The notes under the pieces were generated by a model. The model did no database searches. It was not told where the DNA came from and saw only the letters and a program-made list of their open reading frames with translations. A program made the position numbers and the translations under genes. From GCA-2705995 sp965661625 (GTDB lineage Bacteria > Bacteroidota > Bacteroidia > Flavobacteriales_G > Salibacteraceae): 64,000 nt of DNA. Shown here piece after piece: positions 35,648-45,078 of this stretch (position 1 is the first letter of the stretch; every line of letters begins with the position of its first letter). Location: positions 93,555 through 157,554 of the forward strand of contig CBFIEM010000008.1 of the NCBI GenBank assembly GCA_965661625.1, given 5' to 3'.

Positions 35648-37515
35648 GCTCGCTCTGACAACTCTAACCAACGCAATTCTTTACTTTCAATTTCATCCAT
35701 AATCCTTCCCATTTGCTCACCCAATTCTTGCAGCTTTTCGTGACCGATATCATCATCATTCATGGCATTGGTCAGCTTTTCTTTTTCACGTTCAAGTTCA
35801 GCAATTTCCTTCTCCAGTAATCCAAATTCCCTTTTCTCATTGAATGAGAGTTTTTTGTCATATGATTTCGATTCTTTCCGAGTCGCCTCTGGCTCCGATG
35901 GTTTTGCAGCTGCTTCCTCCTTTTTTGGGGCGCGCATTTCCTGTTCTCTTTTTGCCCTGTATTGGCTGTAGTTTCCTGGAAAGTCCCTTACCAATCCTTC
36001 TCCTTCAAAAGCGAAAATGTGATCAACCAGTTTATCCATAAAAAATCGATCGTGCGTTACTACCATAAGACAACCTTCAAAATCAGCAAGAAACTCCTCC
36101 AAAACTTGAATTGCCAAGACATCCAAATCATTTGTAGGCTCATCCAGAATTAAAAAGTTCGGATTCTTCATGAGGATGGTCAGCAAATAAAGGCGTTTTT
36201 GCTCTCCTCCACTTAACTTTTCTACGAGTTGATAATGCGTGCTTCTCGGAAAAAGAAACCTTTCCAACATCTGTGCAGCTGTATACACTTTACCCTTTTT
36301 GAGTGGGATATTCTCAGCAATATCTTTGATTACTTCGATAACTCTTTTACCCGACTTAAAGTTGAGTCCGCTTTGCGTGTAGTAACCAAAAACAACTGTC
36401 TCCCCCTGTTTTATGGTCCCTGTGGAGGGCTCTTCAAGTCCCATTATCATATTGAGCAGGGTTGTCTTTCCCGAACCATTTGATCCGATCACACCTACTT
36501 TTTCTCCTTTGACGAATTTGTGTGATAAGTCTTGAATAAGCGTTCGTTCATCAAATGATTTTGATACGCTGTGTAGCTCCAAAATTTTTGACCCTAAACG
36601 TGTCATATTCACATCTACATCGAATGACTTCCGTTCCTGTTTCTGATGAACTTGATCTTTTAATTCGTGAAAATTGTCCTGTCTTGCTTTAGATTTAGTT
36701 CCTCGCGCTTTCGGTTGACGACGGATCCATTCCAATTCCTTTTTATACAGTCGTTTAGCTTTGCCGTGAACAACTTGATCGTTTGTTTCTCGTTCCTCTT
36801 TTTTCTCGAGGTAGTAGGCATAACTTCCGCGATAACGGTGAACTCCTCCCCCTTCTAACGAAAGGATTTCATTGCATACCCTATCCAGAAAATAACGGTC
36901 GTGAGTTACCATCAATAGGGTCATTTTACTGGTCGATAAATATTCTTCCAGCCATTCAATCATTTCTAGATCTAAATGATTTGTAGGCTCGTCGAGCAGA
37001 AGTAAGTCTGGTTCATGTATTATGATTTCAGCTAGCGCTACCCTACGCTTCTGTCCGCCACTTAATGTGCTTACCGGTTGATCAAAGTCTGTAATGTTTA
37101 GCTTGCCAAGTACTTGTTTGATTTTCTGTTCAAAGTCCCACGCATTCAACGCATCCATTTGGTCCATAGCCTGCTGCATATGATCCATATTGGACGTTTC
37201 GATTGCATCATTGTAAGATTGAATTGCTTTTATCATTGGGGATTCGCCATAAAAAAGGGCATCAGAAACAGAGACTCTTCCTGGAAAAACTGGATTTTGA
37301 TCCAAGTATGCCACTTGAATTCCTTTTCGAAGGGTAACCTTTCCTGATTCGGCGGTTTCCTTTCCTGCTATCATTTTTAGCAACGTTGTTTTACCCGCAC
37401 CATTTTGAGCAATAAGCCCTACTTTTTGCCCAAACTCGAGGCCAAATGACACCTCGCTGAACAAAATTCGTTCTCCAAAAGATTTACTGAGCTGTTCTAC
37501 AGAAAGGTAATTCAT
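35644..37515 (-). CDS. ABC-F family ATPase (Uup-like)
   Basis: 623 residues, no membrane segment. Two ATPase domains: Walker A GQNGAGKTTLLK-type (GLIAQNGAGKTTLL) and GSNGSGKTTLL, signatures LSGGQKRR and LSGGEQKRL, Walker B LLLLDEPTNHLDL and FLILDEPTNDLDV. Between them lies the basic ABC-F interdomain linker (KKELEWIRRQPKARGTKSKAR), and a C-terminal coiled coil (EKEIAELEREKEKL) makes it Uup/EttA-like. ABC-F proteins act on the ribosome or branched DNA. Confidence 0.94.
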   Translation of the reverse strand: MNYLSVEQLSKSFGERILFSEVSFGLEFGQKVGLIAQNGAGKTTLLKMIAGKETAESGKVTLRKGIQVAYLDQNPVFPGRVSVSDALFYGESPMIKAIQSYNDAIETSNMDHMQQAMDQMDALNAWDFEQKIKQVLGKLNITDFDQPVSTLSGGQKRRVALAEIIIHEPDLLLLDEPTNHLDLEMIEWLEEYLSTSKMTLLMVTHDRYFLDRVCNEILSLEGGGVHRYRGSYAYYLEKKEERETNDQVVHGKAKRLYKKELEWIRRQPKARGTKSKARQDNFHELKDQVHQKQERKSFDVDVNMTRLGSKILELHSVSKSFDERTLIQDLSHKFVKGEKVGVIGSNGSGKTTLLNMIMGLEEPSTGTIKQGETVVFGYYTQSGLNFKSGKRVIEVIKDIAENIPLKKGKVYTAAQMLERFLFPRSTHYQLVEKLSGGEQKRLYLLTILMKNPNFLILDEPTNDLDVLAIQVLEEFLADFEGCLMVVTHDRFFMDKLVDHIFAFEGEGLVRDFPGNYSQYRAKREQEMRAPKKEEAAAKPSEPEATRKESKSYDKKLSFNEKREFGLLEKEIAELEREKEKLTNAMNDDDIGHEKLQELGEQMGRIMDEIESKELRWLELSERA

Positions 37516-37593
37516 TGCTATTTTTCACAAAGAAATTGAAATAAACCGGTATTGAGGCTTAGGTCTCTGTTGAAGTTTATATTTTTATATGCT

Positions 37594-39261
37594 ATGGGGA
37601 AGAATAAGGGGCTTAGCACCAAATGGCGTTGGATTATAGGAGGGCTTTCTGTAATCCTCATGTTTTTCCTGATTTTTCTATTTATTCTGCGGCCAATTGT
37701 AATCCACACAGCAGAGTCAATGGTCTTTGAACAGTCTCAAGGAGCCTATTCACTGAGTATTTCAAATTCTAAAATTAGTCTCGACCAAATTGGAATTCGA
37801 TTAGAAGGCATTTCTTTATCCGCTAATTCTGACTATTTCACGAATCATCCACGCGCAACATTTTCAGAAATTAACATTGCAGAAATTGAGCTGGGTCTTG
37901 GTAAAATCGTTGAGCTGATTTCCTCAAAACGTGTCGTAATCGAACGATTAGAAATTATCAACCCTAGCATTCGATATTTTCTTCGAGGAGGTGAAAATCC
38001 TGAACTTGAAGGTCGAAGTGTCATTCCATCAGATTCATCAATTATTGAAGGTATCGCTATTCGCGAACTGAGCATCCGCAACGGTCAATTTGATTTGTAT
38101 CGCATCTGGAAAGACACCATTAAAGTAGCGCACTCAAACAATTTCAACTTACAACTAGGCGGGTTGCGAATTGCGCAAGCTATTCCTGGATTAATTGCGC
38201 ACGATGCGATGTTATTTGACCTGAAAGAAACCTATGCCTTCGACTATGATCGGTTTCTGAAGTTTGAATTTCAATCACTGAACATCAACACAAAGAAAAA
38301 CGTGCTTTCCGCTCATCATATCCATGTGAACCCTACCGTTGACAGGGAGCGTTATGCGGCAATGCTTCAAACTCCTACTGATGCCCCTGAAGTTTATTGT
38401 AAACACCTTGAGGTAAGTGATATTTCATTTTCAGATCTAATGATTTCGCGTGATTTAATAGCACGTAGGATTGCTATGGACTCTGTAGATATTCTTCTTT
38501 ACCGCAGTGCCAGCCAGCGCGAATATGAAGGGCAATCATATCCATTACCCAATGAATGGCTTCAATCTTTCAAATACCGAGTAGCTGTTGATAGTTTAGA
38601 AATGGAACACGTAAATATGCTTGTTCAAGAGGAGGCTTTAGGCTCTAGCAGCTTGTCATTGCTGCGGCTTTCAAAAGGATCGCTTATAGCCACGAACATA
38701 ACTAACGACACTTCAATTACATCCGAAAACCCTAAACTTTTTGCAACGGTTAAAGCGACCATCTCAGGTTCTGGGTCGCTGTTAGTTAAGGGTGAGCTAA
38801 GTTTAACGCACCCCAAGCACGCATTTAATGTAAAGGGTGATGTGCGTAACCTCGACCTGAGGAGGTTGAATAGCTTCTTTGGACCGCTAGCTGGCGTTCG
38901 TTTTGACCGCGGTTTGCTCAAACGCTATGAATTTAGAATTGACGGAGACAACAGTTATGCCCGTGGAAAATCTCGACTTAATGCCGATAACATCTCCATT
39001 CAAGTATCCACATTTCAAGGCACAAAAACTGACCGTGAGCGCTTGTTGAGAAAGTTAGCCATAGTTTCAGAAAACCCTAATCGTGGGCAACGTGCACTTT
39101 TTAACCCCGATGTTCGCAAAGGCCGAATCTCTTATAAACGCAATCCTCAAAAAACGTTTGTCAACTACATATTTCAAAGTAGTTTAACGGGCATGTTATC
39201 TGCCTTAGGCATTCCCAATTATGAAGACCGGCGGACTATTCGTTACCAGGTTAATAAATAA
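37594..39261 (+). CDS. AsmA/DUF748-like membrane-anchored protein
   Basis: 555 residues from ATG 37594. One N-terminal membrane helix (WIIGGLSVILMFFLIFLFIL) then a long periplasmic beta-rich region with repeating ISLDQIGIRLEGISL- and IAIRELSIRNGQFDLYR-like strands, which recall AsmA/DUF748 groove repeats involved in envelope lipid transport. The similarity is by pattern only. It overlaps the fructosamine-kinase gene by 11 bp (convergent). Confidence 0.6.
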   Translation: MGKNKGLSTKWRWIIGGLSVILMFFLIFLFILRPIVIHTAESMVFEQSQGAYSLSISNSKISLDQIGIRLEGISLSANSDYFTNHPRATFSEINIAEIELGLGKIVELISSKRVVIERLEIINPSIRYFLRGGENPELEGRSVIPSDSSIIEGIAIRELSIRNGQFDLYRIWKDTIKVAHSNNFNLQLGGLRIAQAIPGLIAHDAMLFDLKETYAFDYDRFLKFEFQSLNINTKKNVLSAHHIHVNPTVDRERYAAMLQTPTDAPEVYCKHLEVSDISFSDLMISRDLIARRIAMDSVDILLYRSASQREYEGQSYPLPNEWLQSFKYRVAVDSLEMEHVNMLVQEEALGSSSLSLLRLSKGSLIATNITNDTSITSENPKLFATVKATISGSGSLLVKGELSLTHPKHAFNVKGDVRNLDLRRLNSFFGPLAGVRFDRGLLKRYEFRIDGDNSYARGKSRLNADNISIQVSTFQGTKTDRERLLRKLAIVSENPNRGQRALFNPDVRKGRISYKRNPQKTFVNYIFQSSLTGMLSALGIPNYEDRRTIRYQVNK

Positions 39262-40120
39262 AACGTTTCAAGACAGCTTGAATCTGAGCAGTATAGGCCT
39301 GCCCGAACAAGTCTAGATGAACCAGAAGCGGATACAATTGGCCAATTGGAATACGTTCAACCCAGCCTAAATCGAGGGGGTTATGTTCGTTATATGCACT
39401 GTAAAATGATTCGCTAAATCCGCCGAACAAGCGTGTCATTGCAATGTCAATTTCGCGATGACCGTAATAAACCGCTGGGTCAAATAATACTGGTTTTCCT
39501 GCATCATCTTCCGCTACATTACCACTCCACAAGTCGCCATGAAGCAAAGCGGGAGACTCTTCCGGATAAAAGTCAGTAAACCGATGAGCAAGCTTATCAA
39601 ATTTTTGAATGTCACTTCGATTTAATAGTCCCTTTTCAAAAACACTCTTTATTCGCGGCTCAATTCGCTGTGTAATGTAAAACGCCCACCAACCGTCGTT
39701 GAAGTCATTTAATTGCTCAAGGGTTCCAATGTAATTGGGTATACCCAAGCCAAATTGCTCGTTGGAAAGTTTATGCATTTCAGCAATTGCTCTTCCTGTA
39801 TCAGCTCCTTTTTGAACATGCGTAAGCGGAATATATTCCATGATAAGGGCTACAAATGAATCCAGATTTACGAGATGATGTACTTCAGGGACCCGATACA
39901 AATTCACCTTGTTAAGTTCCTGAAGTCCATGAACCTCTGCCTTGAACATATTTGGATAACGGTCTCGTTTATTTCGTTTCAAAAACACACATTGATTAGT
40001 AGACCTAACACAGAACGATTCGTTGATATCGCCACCTGAAACAGGAGTTACAGCAATAACCTTTTCATCAGGAAATGTCGCTTCCCACAACTTGTTGAAC
40101 CAGTTATTCTTTTCTGTCAT
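39251..40120 (-). CDS. Fructosamine kinase family protein
   Basis: 289 residues of the protein-kinase-like fold: VTPVSGGDINESFCV near the start, ALIMEYIP, the catalytic LLHGDLWSGNVAEDDAG and the metal-binding DPAVYYGHREIDIAMTRLFGGF. Members phosphorylate ketosamines on glycated proteins so that they decay (deglycation) or act on related metabolites. Confidence 0.93.
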   Translation of the reverse strand: MTEKNNWFNKLWEATFPDEKVIAVTPVSGGDINESFCVRSTNQCVFLKRNKRDRYPNMFKAEVHGLQELNKVNLYRVPEVHHLVNLDSFVALIMEYIPLTHVQKGADTGRAIAEMHKLSNEQFGLGIPNYIGTLEQLNDFNDGWWAFYITQRIEPRIKSVFEKGLLNRSDIQKFDKLAHRFTDFYPEESPALLHGDLWSGNVAEDDAGKPVLFDPAVYYGHREIDIAMTRLFGGFSESFYSAYNEHNPLDLGWVERIPIGQLYPLLVHLDLFGQAYTAQIQAVLKRFIY

Positions 40121-40177
40121 AAAATGAAACTATTTTTGAGCTAGCGTGTTTGTATAATTGAATCAAATAAAACCATT

Positions 40178-40717
40178 ATGAAGATACTGTTGGCATCGTT
40201 ATTAACCGCACTTATTGGAGTTTTTCCAGCATCAACGTCTTTTTATGATTTTCAAGTAAAAACCATTGATGGTGAGTCAAAGACCCTCTCAGCTTACAAG
40301 GGTAAAACCATTCTTGTTGTTAATGTTGCAAGTAAATGTGGATTCACCCCACAGTATGAAGATCTCCAAACATTGTATGAAACCTACCGAGATAAGGGAT
40401 TTGTTATTTTAGGTTTTCCAGCTAACAATTTTGGTAGCCAAGAACCAGGAAGTAACGCCCAAATCAAAGCTTTCTGCACGAGTAATTTTGGTGTTGATTT
40501 CCCAATGTTTGAAAAAATATCAGTGAAAGGGGATGATATTCACCCGCTTTACAACTTCTTAACATCAAAATCAGAAAATGGAGTATTAGATGCTCCGGTG
40601 AAGTGGAACTTTCAAAAGTTTCTAATAGGTCCAGACGGAACATTAAAAGACGTTTTCTATTCCAGGACAAATCCTATGGATGAAGACCTTACGAAAGCAA
40701 TTGAATCTTTGCTGTAA
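40178..40717 (+). CDS. Glutathione peroxidase (cysteine type), exported
   Basis: 179 residues. An N-terminal hydrophobic signal (MKILLASLLTALIGVFPAS) precedes the thioredoxin-like domain. The peroxidatic residue is Cys54 in VNVASKCGFTPQY, in place of selenocysteine. LGFPANNFGSQEPGS and KWNFQKFLIGPDG supply the Gln/Trp/Asn of the active site. It reduces hydroperoxides, most likely with thioredoxin-like donors in the periplasm. Confidence 0.93.
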   Translation: MKILLASLLTALIGVFPASTSFYDFQVKTIDGESKTLSAYKGKTILVVNVASKCGFTPQYEDLQTLYETYRDKGFVILGFPANNFGSQEPGSNAQIKAFCTSNFGVDFPMFEKISVKGDDIHPLYNFLTSKSENGVLDAPVKWNFQKFLIGPDGTLKDVFYSRTNPMDEDLTKAIESLL

Positions 40718-40774
40718 CAATCTGGTAATCTGTTTTCTCTAACTTTAGACCAACGAAAACTTGTCTAAAGCCCT

Positions 40775-41772
40775 ATGAGAAAATCACTGAATTCTCTTTT
40801 ATCCTGCTTGCTAATAGTAGCAACTTCTTCCGTATTTGGAGGGGACTTAAAGCTGTTGTTGGAGGCGAATACCGCTCCAGATAATGCTTTAAAAAATGTG
40901 CTGTACACCGTTTACCAAGAGGACCAAATCATGTTTAAGGATCTCTCAAAAAATGGTAAGCTGAAGCTCTCCCTTGAACCATCAGTAAAACGTATTACGT
41001 CTTGGCAGAATACCCGGGAATGGTTAATAAGGAAATTCAAATAAGAACAAGTGACTATCCTGAAAAGGTACGCAAGCAATACATCATCCTAGTATTTGAC
41101 CCAATTGCCAAGAATAGTTTAGAAACAGAAGCGGTGAAGCTCATTTATTCTCCCGAAACGCGAGACACTAAACTGCTTTCAACCGAACCAAAATTTAAAT
41201 CGTTTAAAGATGGTTTTATAACAGCCAGTCAAACACTTTCAGACGTTAAGTCGCTTGCTCTTCGAAACGCCACAAATATGTGGGAGTTCGAAGAATATGC
41301 TGCAGCCAAAGGATTTTACGAGATCATTTTAAAAATCGACCCAGAGCATAGCATTGCACTTGAGCGCCTTGCAGAGGTAGACAAGCTCATAGCCGAAAAA
41401 CAGGCATCAATCCAAGCCGAACGAGCAGCGTTTGAACGTCAAATTGAACAGTTAAAAGATTCTTTAGCCAAGTTACCTGAACGCGTAAATAATCCTCCGC
41501 TCGCAGCCGGTGAAAGCAGTTCATCTGAAAAGCTGAATGAGGGTCACTATTTCTCAGTACAAGTAGGGGCTTTTCACGACTGGTTTAACGAAAGTGCATT
41601 TACAGAGTTAACTGACCTAATTGTAGCACAGGGAAGCGATTACAAGCGCTGCTTAGCTGGGAGTCATGATTCAAGACCACAGGCGATAGCTCGGTTAGAG
41701 GAAGTAAAAGCTCTAGGATTTACAGATGCCTTTATTGTAAAAATGTCTGGGGATGAACGGGTAGGTTTTTAA
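40775..41772 (+). pseudogene. SPOR-domain exported protein interrupted by a one-base frameshift
   Basis: The first frame (40775-41044) encodes a signal peptide (MRKSLNSLLSCLLIVATSS) and the start of an Ig-like domain, KLKLSLEPS. It then runs into unrelated residues and a stop. The rest of the domain (TYYVLAEYPGMVNKEIQI) continues in the +2 frame and runs to 41772, through a coiled coil, to a SPOR domain (YFSVQVGAFHDW ... FIVKMSGDERVGF). Adding one A to the A4 run at 40987-40990 joins them as a 332-residue protein. This is either a real frameshift or a homopolymer sequencing error. Confidence 0.85.
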
Positions 41773-41840
41773 ACATGACTAATTCGCTAAATTTATTACC
41801 TTCGAAATAGGGTATTGAATCAGGCTTAAACTTAAGAGAC

Positions 41841-42665
41841 ATGAATTTACATCAACTAATTGCGGTGACACTCTGCCTAGCTTCACTCATTTGTGTGGGT
41901 CAGCAGGAAATTACCGTTCAGATAAGGTCGTATGATTTGCGTTCTGATCCTGTTTCAGATGTTACATTCGAAATCTACAGTGGTACTGAACCTGCTCGCG
42001 TTGAGCAAAGTACAGATGGTAAATTCAGTTTCATCATCAGAACCAATGACGAGCCAATCACCTTATTAGCGAAAGCCCAAGATTTTCAAACTAAAGAGCT
42101 CCATTTCCCCGTACCATCCTACTTCTTCGGAAGTAAGTTTGCCCTGCAAGAAATTGATTTAGAATTTCGACCAGGAAGTGAAGGTGAAATAGAAAGTGGC
42201 CAGCTCACGTACAGGTCAGGCAAGTATTTCATTGAACGGAGTCCCTCAAAAATTGAAGACATTTTAGCTCAACAAGAACAACTGGCAGAAACCTCAGAAG
42301 TAAGTGAAGAACCGACCATTAATCCCGACTTGATTGAAGCAAATGAATTTCACGCCCCTCCTACTTCAGACACACCAGTGCTTGAAACGACTAGAAGTGT
42401 TTCAGAAGCAGAAGATCGTACGTTTAGCTCCAATTCAAGGTACTATTCGGTACAAGTTGGTGCCTTTTCCAAGCAGGTAGAACCTACCAATTTCAAGCGT
42501 GTTCCAGAGTTTAAAGTCATAAACGACGCTATGTACTTTCGTTGTTACTCTGGCCAGTTTACAGACAAAGACGAAGCCTACATGCGAAGAGAACTGCTCG
42601 TTGACATAGGGTTCATCGATTCATTTGTGGTGGAATTTCAAGGTGGCGAGCGCGTTGAGTTTTAG
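41841..42665 (+). CDS. Exported SPOR-domain protein
   Basis: 274 residues. Signal peptide MNLHQLIAVTLCLASLICVG, an Ig-like/carboxypeptidase-regulatory-like module (PVSDVTFEIYSGTEPARVE), a Glu/Pro-rich linker and a C-terminal SPOR domain (YYSVQVGAFSKQVEPTNFKRV, ending VVEFQGGERVEF). The same arrangement and a similar tail (GDERVGF) occur in the preceding broken gene, so the two are tandem paralogues. Expected in the periplasm, contacting peptidoglycan. Confidence 0.85.
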   Translation: MNLHQLIAVTLCLASLICVGQQEITVQIRSYDLRSDPVSDVTFEIYSGTEPARVEQSTDGKFSFIIRTNDEPITLLAKAQDFQTKELHFPVPSYFFGSKFALQEIDLEFRPGSEGEIESGQLTYRSGKYFIERSPSKIEDILAQQEQLAETSEVSEEPTINPDLIEANEFHAPPTSDTPVLETTRSVSEAEDRTFSSNSRYYSVQVGAFSKQVEPTNFKRVPEFKVINDAMYFRCYSGQFTDKDEAYMRRELLVDIGFIDSFVVEFQGGERVEF

Positions 42666-42680
42666 CTCAAAAAAACAATC

Positions 42681-42714
42681 TTGATTTTCAGTTGTTTACA
42701 TTTTTATAAGTTTG
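42681..42714 (+). promoter_or_regulatory. Promoter of the TPR-like gene
   Basis: TAAGTTTG (42707-42714) fits TAnnTTTG exactly, with TTG at 42681-42683 (23 bp spacer). It implies an untranslated leader of about 95 nt before ATG 42817, in which CCGA/TCGG can form a small hairpin near 42760. Confidence 0.5.
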
Positions 42715-42816
42715 CACAACGGGAGTCATAATTTCCGACCCGCTCTTGCATCATGCCGATGCCTTGTCGGATTCCCTGAATAAATCTTTTTTATTGGAAC
42801 TAAAAACTAGCATGTG

Positions 42817-43557
42817 ATGCTCAAACACGTAAGCGTATTTGTATTACTATCCGCCTTTGCTTTTCCATCGATTGCACAACTGAACGGCAACAGGTATGAT
42901 AAATTATTTGATCTCTACATTATGGGGGATTATGAGAAATGCATCAAAAAGTCCGAACGACTAACAGAAAAAGATGCTACTCGCCGGGACCCAGAGCCCT
43001 ACCTATACTTGTCAATGAGTTATTATAAAGTTTCCCTAGATAGAGAACTTGAGGAATATTACCCAAGAGCACTAAAAAATGCGTTACGGCACGCGTACAA
43101 ATTTGTTCGAAAAGATGATGAAGGTACACTCAAGTCTACGAATCAAGACTACTTAAATGAACTGACCCAAACTGCTTTGGAAGAGGCTAGCTATCAGTAC
43201 AACATGAACAAGTATAGGAAAGCAGCCTATTATGTTAAAAAAATCATGAAGTATGAGGCAGAAGCCTATGGGTTGCAAGTATACCTTGGGGTAGCCCAAG
43301 TGCTATCGAGAAATCGAAGAACTGGTTTAGATAACATTACGGCTGGATTAGACAGCTTGAAAGTTGCTACTAAAGCTGGCGAAGATTTGAAAGAATATGA
43401 AGCAGCCTACTTCTCAACAGCAATTGTGGACTATGCTACATACTTAGAAGAGGACAGTAAAATTGCAGAAGCTCAGACTATTTTGGAAAAAGGAAGGTTT
43501 ATTCTTCCAGAAAATCAAGCGATCAAAAAAGCGCTGAACGAATACGCTTCTTTATAA
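42817..43557 (+). CDS. Exported TPR-like helical protein
   Basis: 246 residues from ATG 42817 (a GTG directly before it is an alternative). Signal peptide MLKHVSVFVLLSAFAFPSIA. The mature part is all helical with TPR-like pairs: LFDLYIMGDYEKCIKKSERL, PYLYLSMSYYKVSLD, ASYQYNMNKYRKAAYYVKKIMKYEAEA, and KIAEAQTILEKGRFILPENQAI. Probably a periplasmic scaffold; no specific partner is known. Confidence 0.75.
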   Translation: MLKHVSVFVLLSAFAFPSIAQLNGNRYDKLFDLYIMGDYEKCIKKSERLTEKDATRRDPEPYLYLSMSYYKVSLDRELEEYYPRALKNALRHAYKFVRKDDEGTLKSTNQDYLNELTQTALEEASYQYNMNKYRKAAYYVKKIMKYEAEAYGLQVYLGVAQVLSRNRRTGLDNITAGLDSLKVATKAGEDLKEYEAAYFSTAIVDYATYLEEDSKIAEAQTILEKGRFILPENQAIKKALNEYASL

Positions 43558-43593
43558 CTGCTCTTTTCAGTAAAACGCTATTTTTGCCAACAT

Positions 43594-43667
43594 GGGGCAT
43601 TAGCTCAGTTGGCTAGAGCGTTTGACTGGCAGTCAAAAGGTCAGCGGTTCGACTCCGCTATGCTCCA
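43594..43667 (+). tRNA. tRNA-Ala (GGC)
   Basis: Cloverleaf by eye: acceptor GGGGCAT pairs with ATGCTCC, including the G3:U70 wobble that identifies alanine tRNAs; D arm GCTC/GAGC; anticodon stem TTTGA/TCAAA with loop CTGGCAG, anticodon GGC; T arm GCGG-TTCGACT-CCGC. CCA is not encoded. It marks the left edge of the glycan locus. Confidence 0.95.
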
Positions 43668-43701
43668 CATAAGCCCTTAATAGAGCTTTTTTTGGCTTCA
43701 T

Positions 43702-45078
43702 ATGGTATTTAGTTCAACCGTATTCCTATTTCTATTTCTTCCACTGGTTCTGCTCCTCTATTTCTCGATACGCAGTACCCTCTGGAAAAATGCTGTATTA
43801 CTCATCTCAAGTCTTTTTTTCTACGCTTGGGGTGAGCCTGTTTACGTTTTCCTAATGATTTTGAGTTGTGGATTCAACTATGTAATGGGATTATGGGTTG
43901 GCCGATCTTCTACAAAAAAGCCGCTTGCCCTTGCCATCGCTCTAAACGTGCTGGTGTTGTGCTTGTTCAAATATGCTGATTTCATTGTAGAAAATGTAAA
44001 TGCGCTAGCTGGTAAGCCACTGTTGGATCTGCCTCAAATTGCCCTTCCCATTGGAATTTCGTTTTTTACGTTCCAAGCCATTAGCTATTTAATAGATGTA
44101 AGCAAAAGCAACCACTTGGTTCAACGGAACCCATTCAAACTTTCCCTCTACATAGCCCTTTTTCCTCAGCTCATTGCTGGGCCAATTGTGCGCTATCAGC
44201 ATATCGTCGCACAGCTAGGAAGAAGGACGCACCACATTCGCCTTTTCACATCCGGCTTACGTAGGTTTATTTTGGGGTTGAGTAAAAAAGTACTTGTAGC
44301 AAATGCTGTTGGCACTCTTGCCGACTCCATCTTCGAAAATCCCACTTCCTGGTCTACACCTAATGCTTGGATTGGAATACTGGCGTACAGCCTGCAGATT
44401 TATTATGATTTTTCTGGCTATTCAGACATGGCGATCGGACTAGGTAGGATGTTTGGATTTCGCTTCTTGGAGAATTTCAGGTTTCCGTATTCGGCCGCTT
44501 CCATTCAAGATTTTTGGAGAAGGTGGCACATTTCCCTTTCTACTTGGTTTAGGGATTACCTTTACATACCATTAGGCGGGAACAGGGCTGGAGCAACGCG
44601 CACCTATATCAACCTGATTATAGTGTTTTTTATTACTGGCTTGTGGCATGGCGCCAGTTGGAACTTTGTATTCTGGGGCCTATTCCACGGTTTTTTCCTA
44701 CTTGTAGAACGCGCTGGTTTCTCCAAATTCCTTTTCCGATACACTTGGTTTGGACACCTCTACACCCTCCTTGTGGTGATGGTTGCCTGGGTGTTTTTTA
44801 GACTTACACATTTTGGGGAAGCAATTGAATTTACAGGCGCGCTTTTTGGTATAACTGAAACCAATGAAATAACTGCCATTTCAAACCAGCAGTTCATCTT
44901 TTTAATCATTGGGTGTGTATTTGCTATCAATTGGTTGCCTAAAAAGTGGACACACTTTTTTCAATCAAACTCGATTGGCCAATCACTTTCATATGTTGGG
45001 CTATTCTTCTTACTCTTATTTTGTTTGTTAGATGTTGCCAACTCTACGTATAACCCATTTATTTATTACAGGTTTTAA
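43702..45078 (+). CDS. MBOAT-family O-acyltransferase (AlgI-like) with C-terminal FIYYRF
   Basis: 458 residues, about eleven membrane helices. AlgI-type landmarks: FSSTVFLFLFLPLVLLLYF at the start, LPIGISFFTFQAISYLID, IAGPIVRYQHI, YDFSGYSDMAIGLGRMFGF, DFWRRWHISLSTWFRDYLYIPLGG, and GLWHGASWNFVFWGLFHG with the catalytic His316 and second His329. The protein ends in NPFIYYRF. A C-terminal aromatic hexapeptide of this kind, with its tyrosine outside the membrane, is known as an acyl-shuttle motif in AlgI/Dlt-type systems. It probably takes an acyl group from a cytoplasmic donor and passes it to the next gene product. Confidence 0.93.
   Translation: MVFSSTVFLFLFLPLVLLLYFSIRSTLWKNAVLLISSLFFYAWGEPVYVFLMILSCGFNYVMGLWVGRSSTKKPLALAIALNVLVLCLFKYADFIVENVNALAGKPLLDLPQIALPIGISFFTFQAISYLIDVSKSNHLVQRNPFKLSLYIALFPQLIAGPIVRYQHIVAQLGRRTHHIRLFTSGLRRFILGLSKKVLVANAVGTLADSIFENPTSWSTPNAWIGILAYSLQIYYDFSGYSDMAIGLGRMFGFRFLENFRFPYSAASIQDFWRRWHISLSTWFRDYLYIPLGGNRAGATRTYINLIIVFFITGLWHGASWNFVFWGLFHGFFLLVERAGFSKFLFRYTWFGHLYTLLVVMVAWVFFRLTHFGEAIEFTGALFGITETNEITAISNQQFIFLIIGCVFAINWLPKKWTHFFQSNSIGQSLSYVGLFFLLLFCLLDVANSTYNPFIYYRF

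Noticed and set aside
43668..43695. Possible terminator after tRNA-Ala
   Set aside because: Only a three-base AGC/GCT stem can be drawn before the T-run, too weak to call.
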